64,000 nt of DNA, from assembly GCF_007747655.1 (NCBI RefSeq), contig NZ_CP036274.1, positions 2,294,001 through 2,358,000 of the forward strand, in the 5' to 3' direction. The notes under the pieces were generated by a model. It worked only from the letters and a program-made list of their open reading frames with translations. It was not told where the DNA came from and searched no databases. Source of the stretch: Anatilimnocola aggregata (GTDB taxonomy: Bacteria > Planctomycetota > Planctomycetia > Pirellulales > Pirellulaceae). The translations under genes and the position numbers were made by a program. Numbering within the stretch: position 1 is the stretch's first letter; each line of letters opens with the position of its first letter. Shown here piece by piece: positions 26,969 to 38,900 of this stretch.

Positions 26969-29900
26969 TTAGATCAGTCGGACGTCAGGTCCTGTGGCGG
27001 GGTTGTTGAAGTCGTTGGGGCCGGGGGCGGTGAGGGATTCGTCGGCCATGTCGGCGGCGTCCCAGCTGAAGAGGTCGCTGCCGTTGCCGCCCCAGGCGTC
27101 GTCGTCCGAGCCGTCGGGCGCGATGATGGGGAGCAGGGCAAGCACTTCGGGCGGTGGTGCAGCGGCGTTGGAGTTCCCCTGCCAGGCCGTCAGGAGTGCG
27201 AGCAGGGCTGCGTCGTTATCCATTGGGTCGCTGTAGGTGTTCGCCGCATAGGTCATCGTGTTGGGAGCTGAAGTCCAGGTGCTGTTCTCTTCACCACCCA
27301 GCCCACCGGTGATCAGCAGGTCGTTGCCATCCCCACCCGAGAGCGTGTCGCTCCCCGTGCCACCGATTAGCACGTTGTTCCCCGAGTGACCCAGCAGCCA
27401 ATCGTTACCGTCGCCGCCCGACAGCAGGTCGTTGCCGCTGTTGCCTTGCAGCGTATCGTTGCCGCTGTAGCCATACACCCGGTCGTCTCCGGCCCCAGCA
27501 TCGACGCTGTCGTTGCCCGCCCCGGCATGGATGTAGTCGTTGCCCCCACCGGAGTTCACCACGTCGTGGCCACCACCGGCATAGATCACGTCGGCTCCGT
27601 TGCCCGAACTGATCGTGTCGTTACCGTCGTTCGGGCCCTGGAAGTCTTGCGGGGTCGGGTCGCTCGGATTCGTCGGCGCGTTATCCCCCCAGATCACGTT
27701 CTGGCCTTCGCCACCTGTGATCTGGTCGTTCCCGTCGCCACCCACCAGCCAGTCGTTGTTCGAGCCCCCCGCCAGCGAATCGTTGCCTGCTTCGCCGTAG
27801 AACACAGCCGGAATCGAGGCCGTGGTCTGCGACATCGTGTCGACACCATTGCCGCCGTACAGCACGGCCTTGCCCGGCACGTTGTAGTTCATGATCGCGC
27901 CGCCGATGCGCACCCGCACCTGATGCGGCAGCGCGGCCGTGGCATTGGCCGAGATCTGCATCAGGTCGTTCCCCGTGGTCCCGCGACCGAACACGTCGCC
28001 GATCTGCACGCCTGTCAACTTGCCGTTGTCGACCAGGTTGAGGTCTTCGATGCTGACCCAACTGAAGGGGGCCGTGTTGGCGCTGAGGACGTTCCCCGAC
28101 GAACCGGCTCCCACGATCATCGCCGTGTTCTTCGGCACGTCCGTGACATCCAGGTTCAGCACATCGCCGACCAAGGAATCACCGGCCTGATTGAGCGCCG
28201 GTACCGGATCGCCACCGTCGATGAAGATGGTGCTTCCCCCCGCAGTCGCGGCCGTGGTCGGACGAATCAGCCGCGTCGTGGCGGGGACGGCTAGGCCCAC
28301 GTGCATGGCTCCCGTGTTCCCGATGACCGGGGCCGGAGTTTCGCCGAAGATATCTTCACCATCGTTGCCGTACAGACTGATCGTCCCCACGCCGCTGGCC
28401 ACGCGGGTGAATGGCAGTTCCGTCACCGGGGTGACCCCGCCCCATTGGTTCGACGTGAAGAGGAGGAACTGATCGTCGCCGTCGAAACCACGCAGGGCCA
28501 CCGTGTTCAGGTCGTGCGGCACGCTGGTCGGGGTGAACCGGCCGTCGATCGTGTCGCCCCCTTGCGTGCCCGTGTAATCGAAGCTGTCGATGTTGCGGAA
28601 CGTGACTCCGCTGGCGTTGATTCCCGTCACCGCATAGTCCGCATTCATCCCGCCGGCTGCAGCAATCAGCACGTTCGGGTCAGCGGTCGTGTCGCCACTG
28701 TCGTCGATGAACAACTGATCGTTATTGCCCGCCAGGTTGTTGTCTTCCCCGTCGACCACCACCGGGCCGGCAATGTCGTCGAGGTCGTCGGTGAGCCTGA
28801 AGGTGTCACTACCAAGACCACCGAGCAGCGTGGCCACACCCGAGAGCGCGGGGAGAGTGCGAACGATGATGTTGTCGGCACTAAGATCGGTGCTGAGTTG
28901 ATTATCGGCATCGAGGAGCACGCTGGTGTCGAGCACAACCCCGTTGGCGGGGGTCGTATCGATCGCGACGAGGTCGATCGTGTCGGCTCCGCCACCACTG
29001 CGGACCACCAGCGAGTTGAAGCCGCTGAAGGTGGTCGGGGCATACGTGAGACTGCCGAGGTTGGCTGCGATCAGCGAAGTGCTCCCCGCATCACTGATGG
29101 TCAGGCTGGTGACGTCGCTATCGGGGGAACTGCTGGCGTCGCTGGTCAGCGAGCCACCCGCTCCGACGAATAAGATCGGCTCCACATTCTCGAACGAGAG
29201 CGCGAACCGTGGGGTGCCAAATGCGAGCGGCCCGGCACCAACGCCGATGTTACCACTGTGGGTAGAATCCAGATTATCGGAGGTCGAGACCACCGCGTGG
29301 CTGGCGACCAGGTACAACTCGGCAGCATCTGGGCCACCCGCACTGTTGTTGCCGCCATCGAAGTGGAAGGGGACCGCAGCCAGCGAAGTCAGGTTGGTGA
29401 ACGTCGGGCTGACGTGGCCACCGGCCACCGCCGTCGCGCCGAGTACGCCTGCGAAGAGCGGCAGGCCGAGCATGGCATCTTCATTCACTCGCAGCGTGTC
29501 TCCCTGGTCGTTCGAACCCAGGATCTGCAGCGTGCGGATCGCCGCGTCGGCACCGCGGAAGACCTGCTCGCCATTCACCTCCACTTGCAAGTCGGTGGGG
29601 CCGATCCGCTGCACGTCGATCACATCGTCGGCGGCGCCGTTGATGCTGTTCTTGAGGCGATCGGCCAGCGGTTGCAGCGTGTCGTCCATCAGGATGATCA
29701 GGTTGTAGACCGAGGCGGCCGGCGTGGTGACCACCTTCTCGATGCTGCTGTAGTTCACCGGCAGTAGCATCGAGGGTGTGAAGCTCCAGCCACCGCCGTT
29801 GACCGCGCCGACCGTCAAGGTGGGAATCGTCATGCCGATCGTGCTGAAGTCGAGGTTCAATGTGTCGCCGACCGGCACCAGATGCGGCCGTTCGCCGCGC

Positions 29901-32900
29901 ACCGCGAACGGAGTCGTGCTGAGCGGCCGGACATTGAACGTGTCGTTGCCATCGCTGAGTGGATTGGTCCCATCGTTACCGTTGAGGTTCGTCAGGCTCG
30001 CCGTGATCGCCGCGGCGAAGTTGGCGTCGCCGGTCGTGATGGTGTCGTTGCCGTCACCGGCGTTGATCGTGAAGGTTCCCGCGCCCGCGTTAATGACGGT
30101 CGTGCCATTCGTGGCACTGGTGAAGACGTCGTTGCCGGTCCCCAGATTCACCACAATGTTCCCTGCCAGCGCACTCACCATTCCCGCCACCGTCACCATA
30201 TCGATTCCATTCCCAGTCGTCAGCGTGACATCGTTATTCGTCGCCGTCACCGTGCCCGCCAGCGTGCTGGCCGACCCGGCTCCCGCTCCCAACCCGCCGA
30301 TGTCATCGACATTCAGCGCCACGCCCGAGAAACCACTAATGAGCGAGCCACCATTCAACGTGAGGCCATCACCCGCATTCAACGTCACACTTGCTGCAGT
30401 GGATTCCACCGAAGCCACGGCTGGAATGGTGATGTTCTCATTTGCAGCCAGCGTATCGAGGCTGGTGAGGACAATCGTGCCGGTTGCACTGCTCGCGCCG
30501 AACAGTTCGAACTCTGAGTTCTCTTCGATCGTCACGCCGCCGGCCGTGGCCGTGAATGTGAGCGAACCGAAGTTCACCGTATCGAGTGCCCCGACATTCC
30601 CGAGCGCGATACTCGTGGCATTCAACGTGGCGTTGTTCGTCACCGCCACACTGGCCGTCGCATCGTTCGTAATTCCCGCCGTCGATGTCAGCACCAGGCT
30701 CAACGCCGTGCTAGTTCCCGTCAACTCCGTCGCACTATCTTCCGAAATATTCACCGTCCCCGCGCTCGTGAACGTCAGCGAACCGAAGTTCACTGTATTT
30801 CCCACAGCGTCGCCGAGCGTGATGCTCGTAGCCGAGAAGGCCGCAGTTCCACTCACGATGATCGTGGCGGTCGCGCCATCGGTCAGCGCACCACCTGCTG
30901 TAATCGTGCCATCGCCACCTAGCGCCGACAGCCCGAGCAAGTTGAGCGCGTCGAGTTCAGTAATCACGATGTTGCCGCTCGTGCTGCTGAGCGTGGCATC
31001 AACGACGGCCGTTTCGATCGCATCACTGCTGCCTATGCCCAATGTCGCTTGCAGGTAGATGTTAGTGCCGGTGATGTTGTTATCTGCATCGCCGTCAACG
31101 ATCGCGCCGCCCGCAATGATGCCGCCGCTGATGGTCGTGACGTTCGCCAACGTGGCATCTCCCGTCGTGGTGAGTGTGAACGTACCTAGATTCAGCAAGC
31201 CGTCTGCTTCATCACCGACGTTGTCTTCACCGACAAAGGCCGACACGGTTTCGCTGGCCAGAAGTTGCAGCGTGGCTCCTGCTGCGACGGTAACGGTCCC
31301 CGCGTCATTATCGATCGCTCCCTCACCCACCCCGCTATTCAACGCTAAAGTCCCAGCTTCGACATCCGTCGCACCGGTGTAGGTGTTGTTCGCCGTCAGC
31401 GTCAACGTCCCCGTTCCCACCTTCGTCAACCCTCCGCTGACATTGGCACCGATTGTCGCAGTGCCGATGGTCGCAGCGGTCGTTGGATTGCCACCCGCAA
31501 CCGTGACAGTAGGGGACGATGTGTAATTGACGCCTGGGTTCAATATTTGAATTTCTGTCAGCACGCCTCCTTCAACTATGGCAGTGACGACTGCGCCCGA
31601 GCCACCGCCCCCAGCGATTTGCACTTGGGGGGCATTCAAATAGCCTGCACCGCCGTTCGTAATGGGAATTGTGAGAATACCGTTACCGGTGGGCGTTAGC
31701 AGCGGTTGACCAACCGTCACTGAATTTCCATTGCTGTCGATCGTAGCCCCGCCATCGTAGACGTAGGCAGCGCTTAAGCCTTGCATGAACGTGACGCTCG
31801 AACCATCGGCGCGAAGCGTGCCGCCATCGAAATTGACGAACGCCGAGGATGTGCCGGTGGTCGCACCGCGAGCGACGACACCGCCCACTGCCAACACGCC
31901 GCCGTTCAAATTCAGATTGCCGACGGCGGTACCCCCTACCACGGTGGCGCCAGCGAGAGTGATTCCGCCGGTGATTTCCACGACCGTGTTATCACCTTGC
32001 ACGGTCAGGCTGCCGACGGCAGTTCCTGAATTGGCTGTATTTCGCCCCAGCAACACAGTGCCGATGGTGACCGAGTTCATGGAATTGGTTGTCAGGTTAC
32101 CCAGAATTACGTTGCCGGTAGTGATGAAGCCACCCGTGTTGGCCTTGCCTCCGATCGTTAAGGCAGTGATGTCGAGCGTGCCGGTGTCGAAGGTGAGCGT
32201 GCCTTGATAATTAAACAAGGCATTGACTGTGGTACCCCCCACGTCAGCCGTTGAGAAGCGTGCGTCGGCTTGGTGGCCCGCCAGGTTCAGGTGGCTGTTG
32301 AGCGCCGTGGCGGTGGAACTGTTGAAGTCACCGACGTCCAAGGCAGCGCGGGTCGAGGCGCCTGACTTGCCGCGAATGGTTACCGAACCAGTTGAACCAA
32401 CAAAGCCGATATAGCCACTACTCCGCCGGCTAGAGCTAGATGCACCAAGGGTGATTGTATTGGCGTTGATTGTCTGCTCGCCGGAGCCCAAGAGCAGGCG
32501 CATGGTTGTGCCATGACCGGCTGCATCTCCCACGCCGAGCGAAGCAACAGTGATGGTACTATCGGCAGCTAAAGTGACGGTGGAAGTAGCGGAATTAGTG
32601 CCTGTCGTGTTATCTCCCACTCGGAAGAGGCTCGTTGTACCAGAAAGATTCGCGTTAAACTCGGCGAGTCCACTCATATCTAGGGTGGCGGCATTGTTGT
32701 TGGTACCCGTCGCGCCACCCACTTGGAATGATCCGGAAGTGGCGGTATTGGTCACATCCCATGTTCCCTCACCTGAAACCACAAGGCGAGTGCTGGTACC
32801 TGCAGCATTCGCGCCAATGACGACGTTCCCGTTCGTCGTGAGCGTTTTGCCGTTGCCGATGAGAATTTGGTTGACGACAGTTCCATTACTGATGACAGAA

Positions 32901-35900
32901 AGGGTCGTTACTGTCTGATCAGCATTGGTAAGATCTAAAGTGCCCGCGGTCGAGGTAGCTGGCGTGGAGCCCAGAATTAACGCCGTATTTGGCAGGATGT
33001 TATCCACGCCGGCCACCACGGTGCCGTTGGCAATCGTCGTCGAGCCGCCGTAGGTATTGGCCGCGCTCATGGTGAGCGTGCCCGGCCCAGCCTTCGTGAA
33101 GCCGCCCGCGCCGCTGCCCGAGCCTGTGAGCGTCAGGTTGGTGGCTGCGGTGCTGACATCAAGAGTTCCGTTTGCAGCACCAAGCGTGAAGTTGCGATCG
33201 GTCGCCGCGCTGCCCCCACTGTAGCGTAGCGTGCCGCCACCGAAGACCAAGTTGGTCGCTACGCTCGAAGAATTGCCGATGCTGCTAGTCGCGCCACCGT
33301 TGGCGAGCACAGGTGCGGCCAGCACGCCGGCATTAATAGTGGTCACGCCATCGTAAGTATTCGCTCCGCCGAGAGTAATTGTGCCTGCGCCAATCTTCGT
33401 GAGGCCCCCGGTACCGCTGATGGCGCTCGTGAGCGAGGTGTTGGTCGCATCGCCGACGGTCAACGTAACGGGAGTGGTGTGGTTGGCGTCGAACCCGCCC
33501 AGGGCAAAGCTGTCATTAGCGCCAGCCGAGAGCGAGAGAATTGTGCTCGGTCCCTGAACGAAATGCACATTCGCCGCACTCATTGCACCAGTGAAGTTCA
33601 CAGCCTCGTTATAGGTTCCCTGATTGACGATGACCGTTGTTGGCGCGCCGTCCAGCGCGGCAGTCGCCGCGGCGAATGTGGCAAACGCGGTTACTCCGAT
33701 CACGCCGCTTTGCGTGCCGGCTTGCTCCAAGTCGCCATCGACTGCAGTGCCAGGCGTGAGGGCAGCCCAGTCATCGTTGATGTACAGCGGCGGTAAAATG
33801 GCGGCCTCGATAATAAAGCCGTTAATGATGTCGTTCACACCTGAAGAATCCAGGCGAACAATCACAGGGTTGACTCCATCAGCCGTGAAAGAGAAGGTGC
33901 CAACGGCCGCCTCCGCGACGGTTGCCCCGATGGAATAAGGCAAATTGTCGACCTGTTGAATGAAGCCACTTCCCGTGTTTATGAAGAGATCTACTGTGCC
34001 CTGAGAGGATGTTACGTCATGAAAGAATCCAGTAAATGTATAAGTACTCGCTTGCAAATTAGAAATGGTTATGTCAAGCGTGCCGGTATTCCTGAAAATG
34101 AAATCTCGCAAGAGATTGCTGGCGCCCTGCGACGAACCACCGGTAATCGGTCCGCGATCGCGATCATCCACGCCTCCCGGCAAGGTGATCGTTACACTCC
34201 CGCCAATACCGATCGAGGTGGCTACGACCCCGCCAGTTTGAAAGAGAGGCGTAAAACCGGTCTGGAGCGGACTGGGAGGGGGATTTCCTGGAGGAGACGC
34301 GACGGCATCATTATCGCCGAAGTCGACCCTCAGCGAGTGGGACGCATTTTCGACCAGCACCACGTCGTTGCCGTCGCCACCGTTGTAAAAAATGCGGTAG
34401 CTATTGCCATTAATGGTAACCGAAGCGCCCGGAGCCGGACTGGAGCTGGCCGTGGTCAAATCGACGAGATTGTTCTGAATGAGCGTGATGAGTTGATTGG
34501 CAGCCACCGCACCGGTAGTTCCCGCGAACGTGAGGGTGGCGCCACTCAAATCGACGCTGCCATTGACGAGATACTGATCAAAGTGAGTTCCAGCTGTGTT
34601 CGCGGGTGGATTTACCTCAAAGGCGACAGTACCAGTCGGAGTGAAGTTGCCCGTGATGGTCATTATCCCCGGGCTGTTTCCGGCGGCGAAAGTGCCGTTG
34701 CCGGAAACGTTGCCGGTGATCAGGCCGGTAGTGCTGCCGTTACCTGTTCCGCCAAGTGTGCCAGGGCTTGTGACGACTACATCGCTAGTTATCGAGCCAT
34801 TCACTAGCAGAGTACCGCCATTGACGGCAGTAGCCCCGGCGTAGGTATTAGCGCTGCTCAGCTCCAACGTGCCCGCGCCAGTTTTGGTTAGCTCGCCATT
34901 GCCAACAACCGCAGAAATCGTCAGGTCGTTAGCGGTGCTCGCGGTAACATCATCGACAGTGAAGGTGCGAGTTGCACCACCGAGATTCAGATTGCCACTG
35001 CCGATGGTGCTCCCGGCAGCACCAGTAACGGCGACATCGCCGCCGAGGATTACAGCGCCAGTACCAGTCGTCAGATTTGAGGCCCCGGAAGCACCTAGAC
35101 CAAGCAGACCATTGTAGGTCTGATTACCAGCAGCGGTCGTGATCGTGACAGCGCCGATGTCGATCGTCTCGCCGGTCGCGAGCAAGTTGTTAGCCCCTAG
35201 TGACAGGGCGGCATTCAGGTTGATGTCGTCGGTTTCGGTACCGCCATCAATCGTGAGAGTACCGGTGTAGCCACTCATCGAGCTATTCAGCGTGATCGTG
35301 TCGTCACCAGCGCGGCCATTGATGGTGAGCGAGGTAACACTGGCGAGGGCGATGCTGTCGAATTCGTGGGTTGGACCGGAGAATTCCAGGTTACCTGCTA
35401 CGATCTGGACGAGAGTATCGTCGTCTGCGCCTGCATTGTTAATGTCTGACAGGTTGACGACGACGGTCGGGGCGCTGCCCATCACAATGACGGGCTCAAG
35501 GTCGGTGTAGGCGAGAGTGCTCGATACACCACCCTCGACAACCACCACACTGCCATCCTTGACGTTGGTGTGGTTGAACTCGACGGAGTCGAAGATCGCG
35601 TCACCGGCGGGGCCGATGACGGTGAGTTGATCACTCGTGCCTGCGCCACCATTGAACGTGATATCGAGATCGAAGTAGCCGTTGGCACCACCCGCATTCG
35701 AGTAATTCACTGTGAGTGTGTCGGACGCAGCACTTCCGGTGACGGTCAGTGACGACAAAGCACTCAGCGGATACGCATTCTGGACAATGCCTCCTTGTAA
35801 GAATTGGATCGTGTTACCGACTCGGCGAACTTCGAGCGTGCCGGTACCCGATACCGTTGTGGTGCCCGGATTGACCGTGGTCAGCACCACGTCGTTACCA

Positions 35901-38900
35901 TCGCCACCGAAGTAGCTAATGAAGCCGGTATACAAACCATTGCTGACAGTAGAGCCATCGGCCAGGCCACTGAACGGAGCAACGGCGAGCGCACCCGTGT
36001 TGTCGATGATCGTCATCTGCGTGCCGGCTGCGACCGCTGCGCCGGTCGCACTCAGTGAGAGCGTGCCGCTGCCCAGATTCACCGTGCCACTGACGATCAA
36101 TTGATCGTAGTGTGTGCCGGCTGTTGTGTAGGGAGCCAGCAATTCGAACACCGTCGGGCCGCCTGGCGTGAAATTGCCGTTGATTTGGAGCGACTCAACG
36201 CTTGCGCCTGGAGCAACCGTGCCAGTTCCACTGACGTTGCCAATGATCGTGCCCGTGCCGCCGAGTGTGGCGGGGGCGGTCACTACGACGGGACTCGTGT
36301 GCGAGCCATTGATCAGCAGCGTTCCCGCATCGACGGCGGTCGCGCTGGCGGTGTTCGTTCCCGTGAGTTCGGTTGTCCCGGCACCGAGATGCTGAATGGT
36401 GCCAACACCCGTGATGTTGTTGGCGACGCTGAGGTTATTGCTGCGATTAAACACCAATGCCGTAGCGTTGGCGACGTCTCCAGTGCCTAGAGAGCCCACG
36501 ATCCCATCGTCACCAACTTGCAAGATGCCATCCGTGATGTTTGTGGCTCCATAGGAATTCGTGCCGGTGAGGATGGTTGTACCCATGCCGGTTTGGTTGA
36601 CCGCGCCCGTGCCAGAAATGTCGTTGGCGACCGTAACGATGTCACTGCGTTTGAAGTCGAGCGTGGCGTCGTTTGTTACTGCTCCACTGCCAAGTACGCC
36701 GGCCGTTCCGCCGTTGCCAACTTGCAGGGTTCCGGCAGAAATCGTAGTACCGCCACTGTAACTATTGCTGCCCAACAGGGTCTGGGTGCCTGTGCCACTC
36801 TTGGCGAAGCTATCTGCACCGGTGCCGTTATCGGCGATGATCCCAGCGTAGGTGAGGGTATTCGTACCAGTGACTTCGATCGTGCCCGCTGCCGACCCCG
36901 TTGGCGATCCCACCGCAATACCGCGATTGGGATCGAGCGTGAACGTGCCAGCGGCCTGAAGCGTGCCACCATTGATCACGATCTTGCCGGGAGTTGCTGC
37001 GCCGGGTGCCGCACCGAGATTTCCATCGCTGCTGACCGAGAGGATACCGCCGTTGATGGTGGTTGTACCGGAATAGGTGTTGGCAGCGTTGCTTAGTGTT
37101 TGAGTCCCCGTGCCGGTTTTTACGAGTGATACCGTGCCACTGCCGTTCTGGAGGACGCCGGTGAAATTGGCGGTGGTCGAATTGTCCGCACCGACCGTTA
37201 GCGTGACTGCGCCTGCCACGCTGCTCGTGACCGTACCCTCACCTCCCAACGATCCGATGGTTTCCTGGTTGCCATTGAGATCTAGTGAGCCAGGTGCGGC
37301 AATTGTGATGTGAGTCGAATCGGAAAGAATATTGGTATTGCCTGAAGTAAATGGCGACAGCCATTTGGCATATAGGTACTGCTCAACTGCTTGCCGATCG
37401 GTCGCAGACAGCGTGCTGGGGTATAAGAGTACTTCACCAATATCCCCAGTGAGAGCCCAAACATAGGTGCCTGTGAGATTGGCGGCACCGAGGCGAATGA
37501 GATTGTTCGTGTAATTATTCAGCTGTAAACTGCTAAACACTTGGCTACTCGGCACACCTGCTGAAAACAACTGCAACGAACTGCCGCTGCCCGTCTCAGT
37601 AACCGATGAAGTGAAGAGTGCAGGCTGGTTTTGCGTGTAAGGGAGAGACGAACCTACAGACGTCGTGATCGCTCCGACCCAGTTTTCTGCCTGCACACCG
37701 GTGCTTCCGCTTGCTAAACCGCCGGTAAACCGGATGTCAGAGTGGTTGCCAGGCGTGGCCACAATCGCCTGCGTGTCATTAAAGTTCGCACCATCGTCTG
37801 CGCCACCGTTGGTAGTGCGCGCAACGACAAAATACGTATGGGGACCATTGATCATGGTCGCCAAAGATGCGTTATTAAGGTCCAAGTAATCGATCGCGGT
37901 GGCTCGATTAAACCGCACCACGTCCTTGCTATTCAGCCCACTTGTACCAATGGTTGGTTGATTGGCAGCAGTGGCTTGGGCTGCGTTCACGCCGGTAAGC
38001 GCGCCCTTATTTATCCAGGTACTAACAGCGGTCCCATTCCCTAGATTGTTGGTGATTCCATCTCCATTGATGTCCGTTCCGTCCAACCAAACGGCGCTGC
38101 CAGCAACAGGTGCAGTAGTCAATTGCTCAAGGGCGACTGAGCCGTTGTTAATCGAGAATTCACCCGTGAACGTGTTAGCACCACCTAACGTCCACGTTCC
38201 AGTTCCTGCCTTAGTGACGTTTCCATTGCCGGTGATTGCCCCGCGGAAGGTGGAGGAATTGTTATTGCCTACCGTCAAGGTAGCACCGCCGAGCAAAACA
38301 TTACCGCTCGATGCTGAACCGCCAGAGAGCGAACCAATCGACTGGCTATTGCCATTGAGATCGAAGTTACTGACCGCTCCTGCATTGAGGATCACATCTG
38401 AAGTGCTAGGGATTGCGTTGAGAACTCCGGCCTGAACGGTACCTTGACGAATCTGAGTTTGGCCGCCATAGGTCGCTGCCTGAAGCAGTTCCAGAGAGCC
38501 CGTTCCTGACTTGATAAGATCGTTCGATCCCGAACGAACCGTTGACATTGTCGCGACGGTTGTGTTAGCAGGCGCAGCAAAGGCAGAGCTTTGGACCCGA
38601 GCAATCATGGCCGAATTGGTACCGACCTCTTGAACGACAAAGGCTACTTTGTAGGTGCCAGCAGCGAGGACCGGTGTCATACCAACCCCCTGGTTGCCCG
38701 ACGCAGCATCTCGCACTAATTCACCAGTGTCAAAATCGCCATCCTTATTCAAGTCGACCCAGATCGACGCTTGATCATCGTTTTGAAGATAACCAAAATA
38801 GTAGCTTCCACCGTTTACGGTCATGTCCGCGACGAAAGCTGCCGTAAAGTTCGTGCTTCCAGGGTTAGTCCCACCAAAAACGCTCGTAAAAGCAGTATCA

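Noticed and set aside
29778-31058. Long plus-strand frames antisense to the giant gene, up to 426 codons
   Set aside because: They lie wholly within the repeat-coding minus-strand frame, whose Thr/Gly/Ala-rich codons produce open antisense frames; no start context or family similarity.
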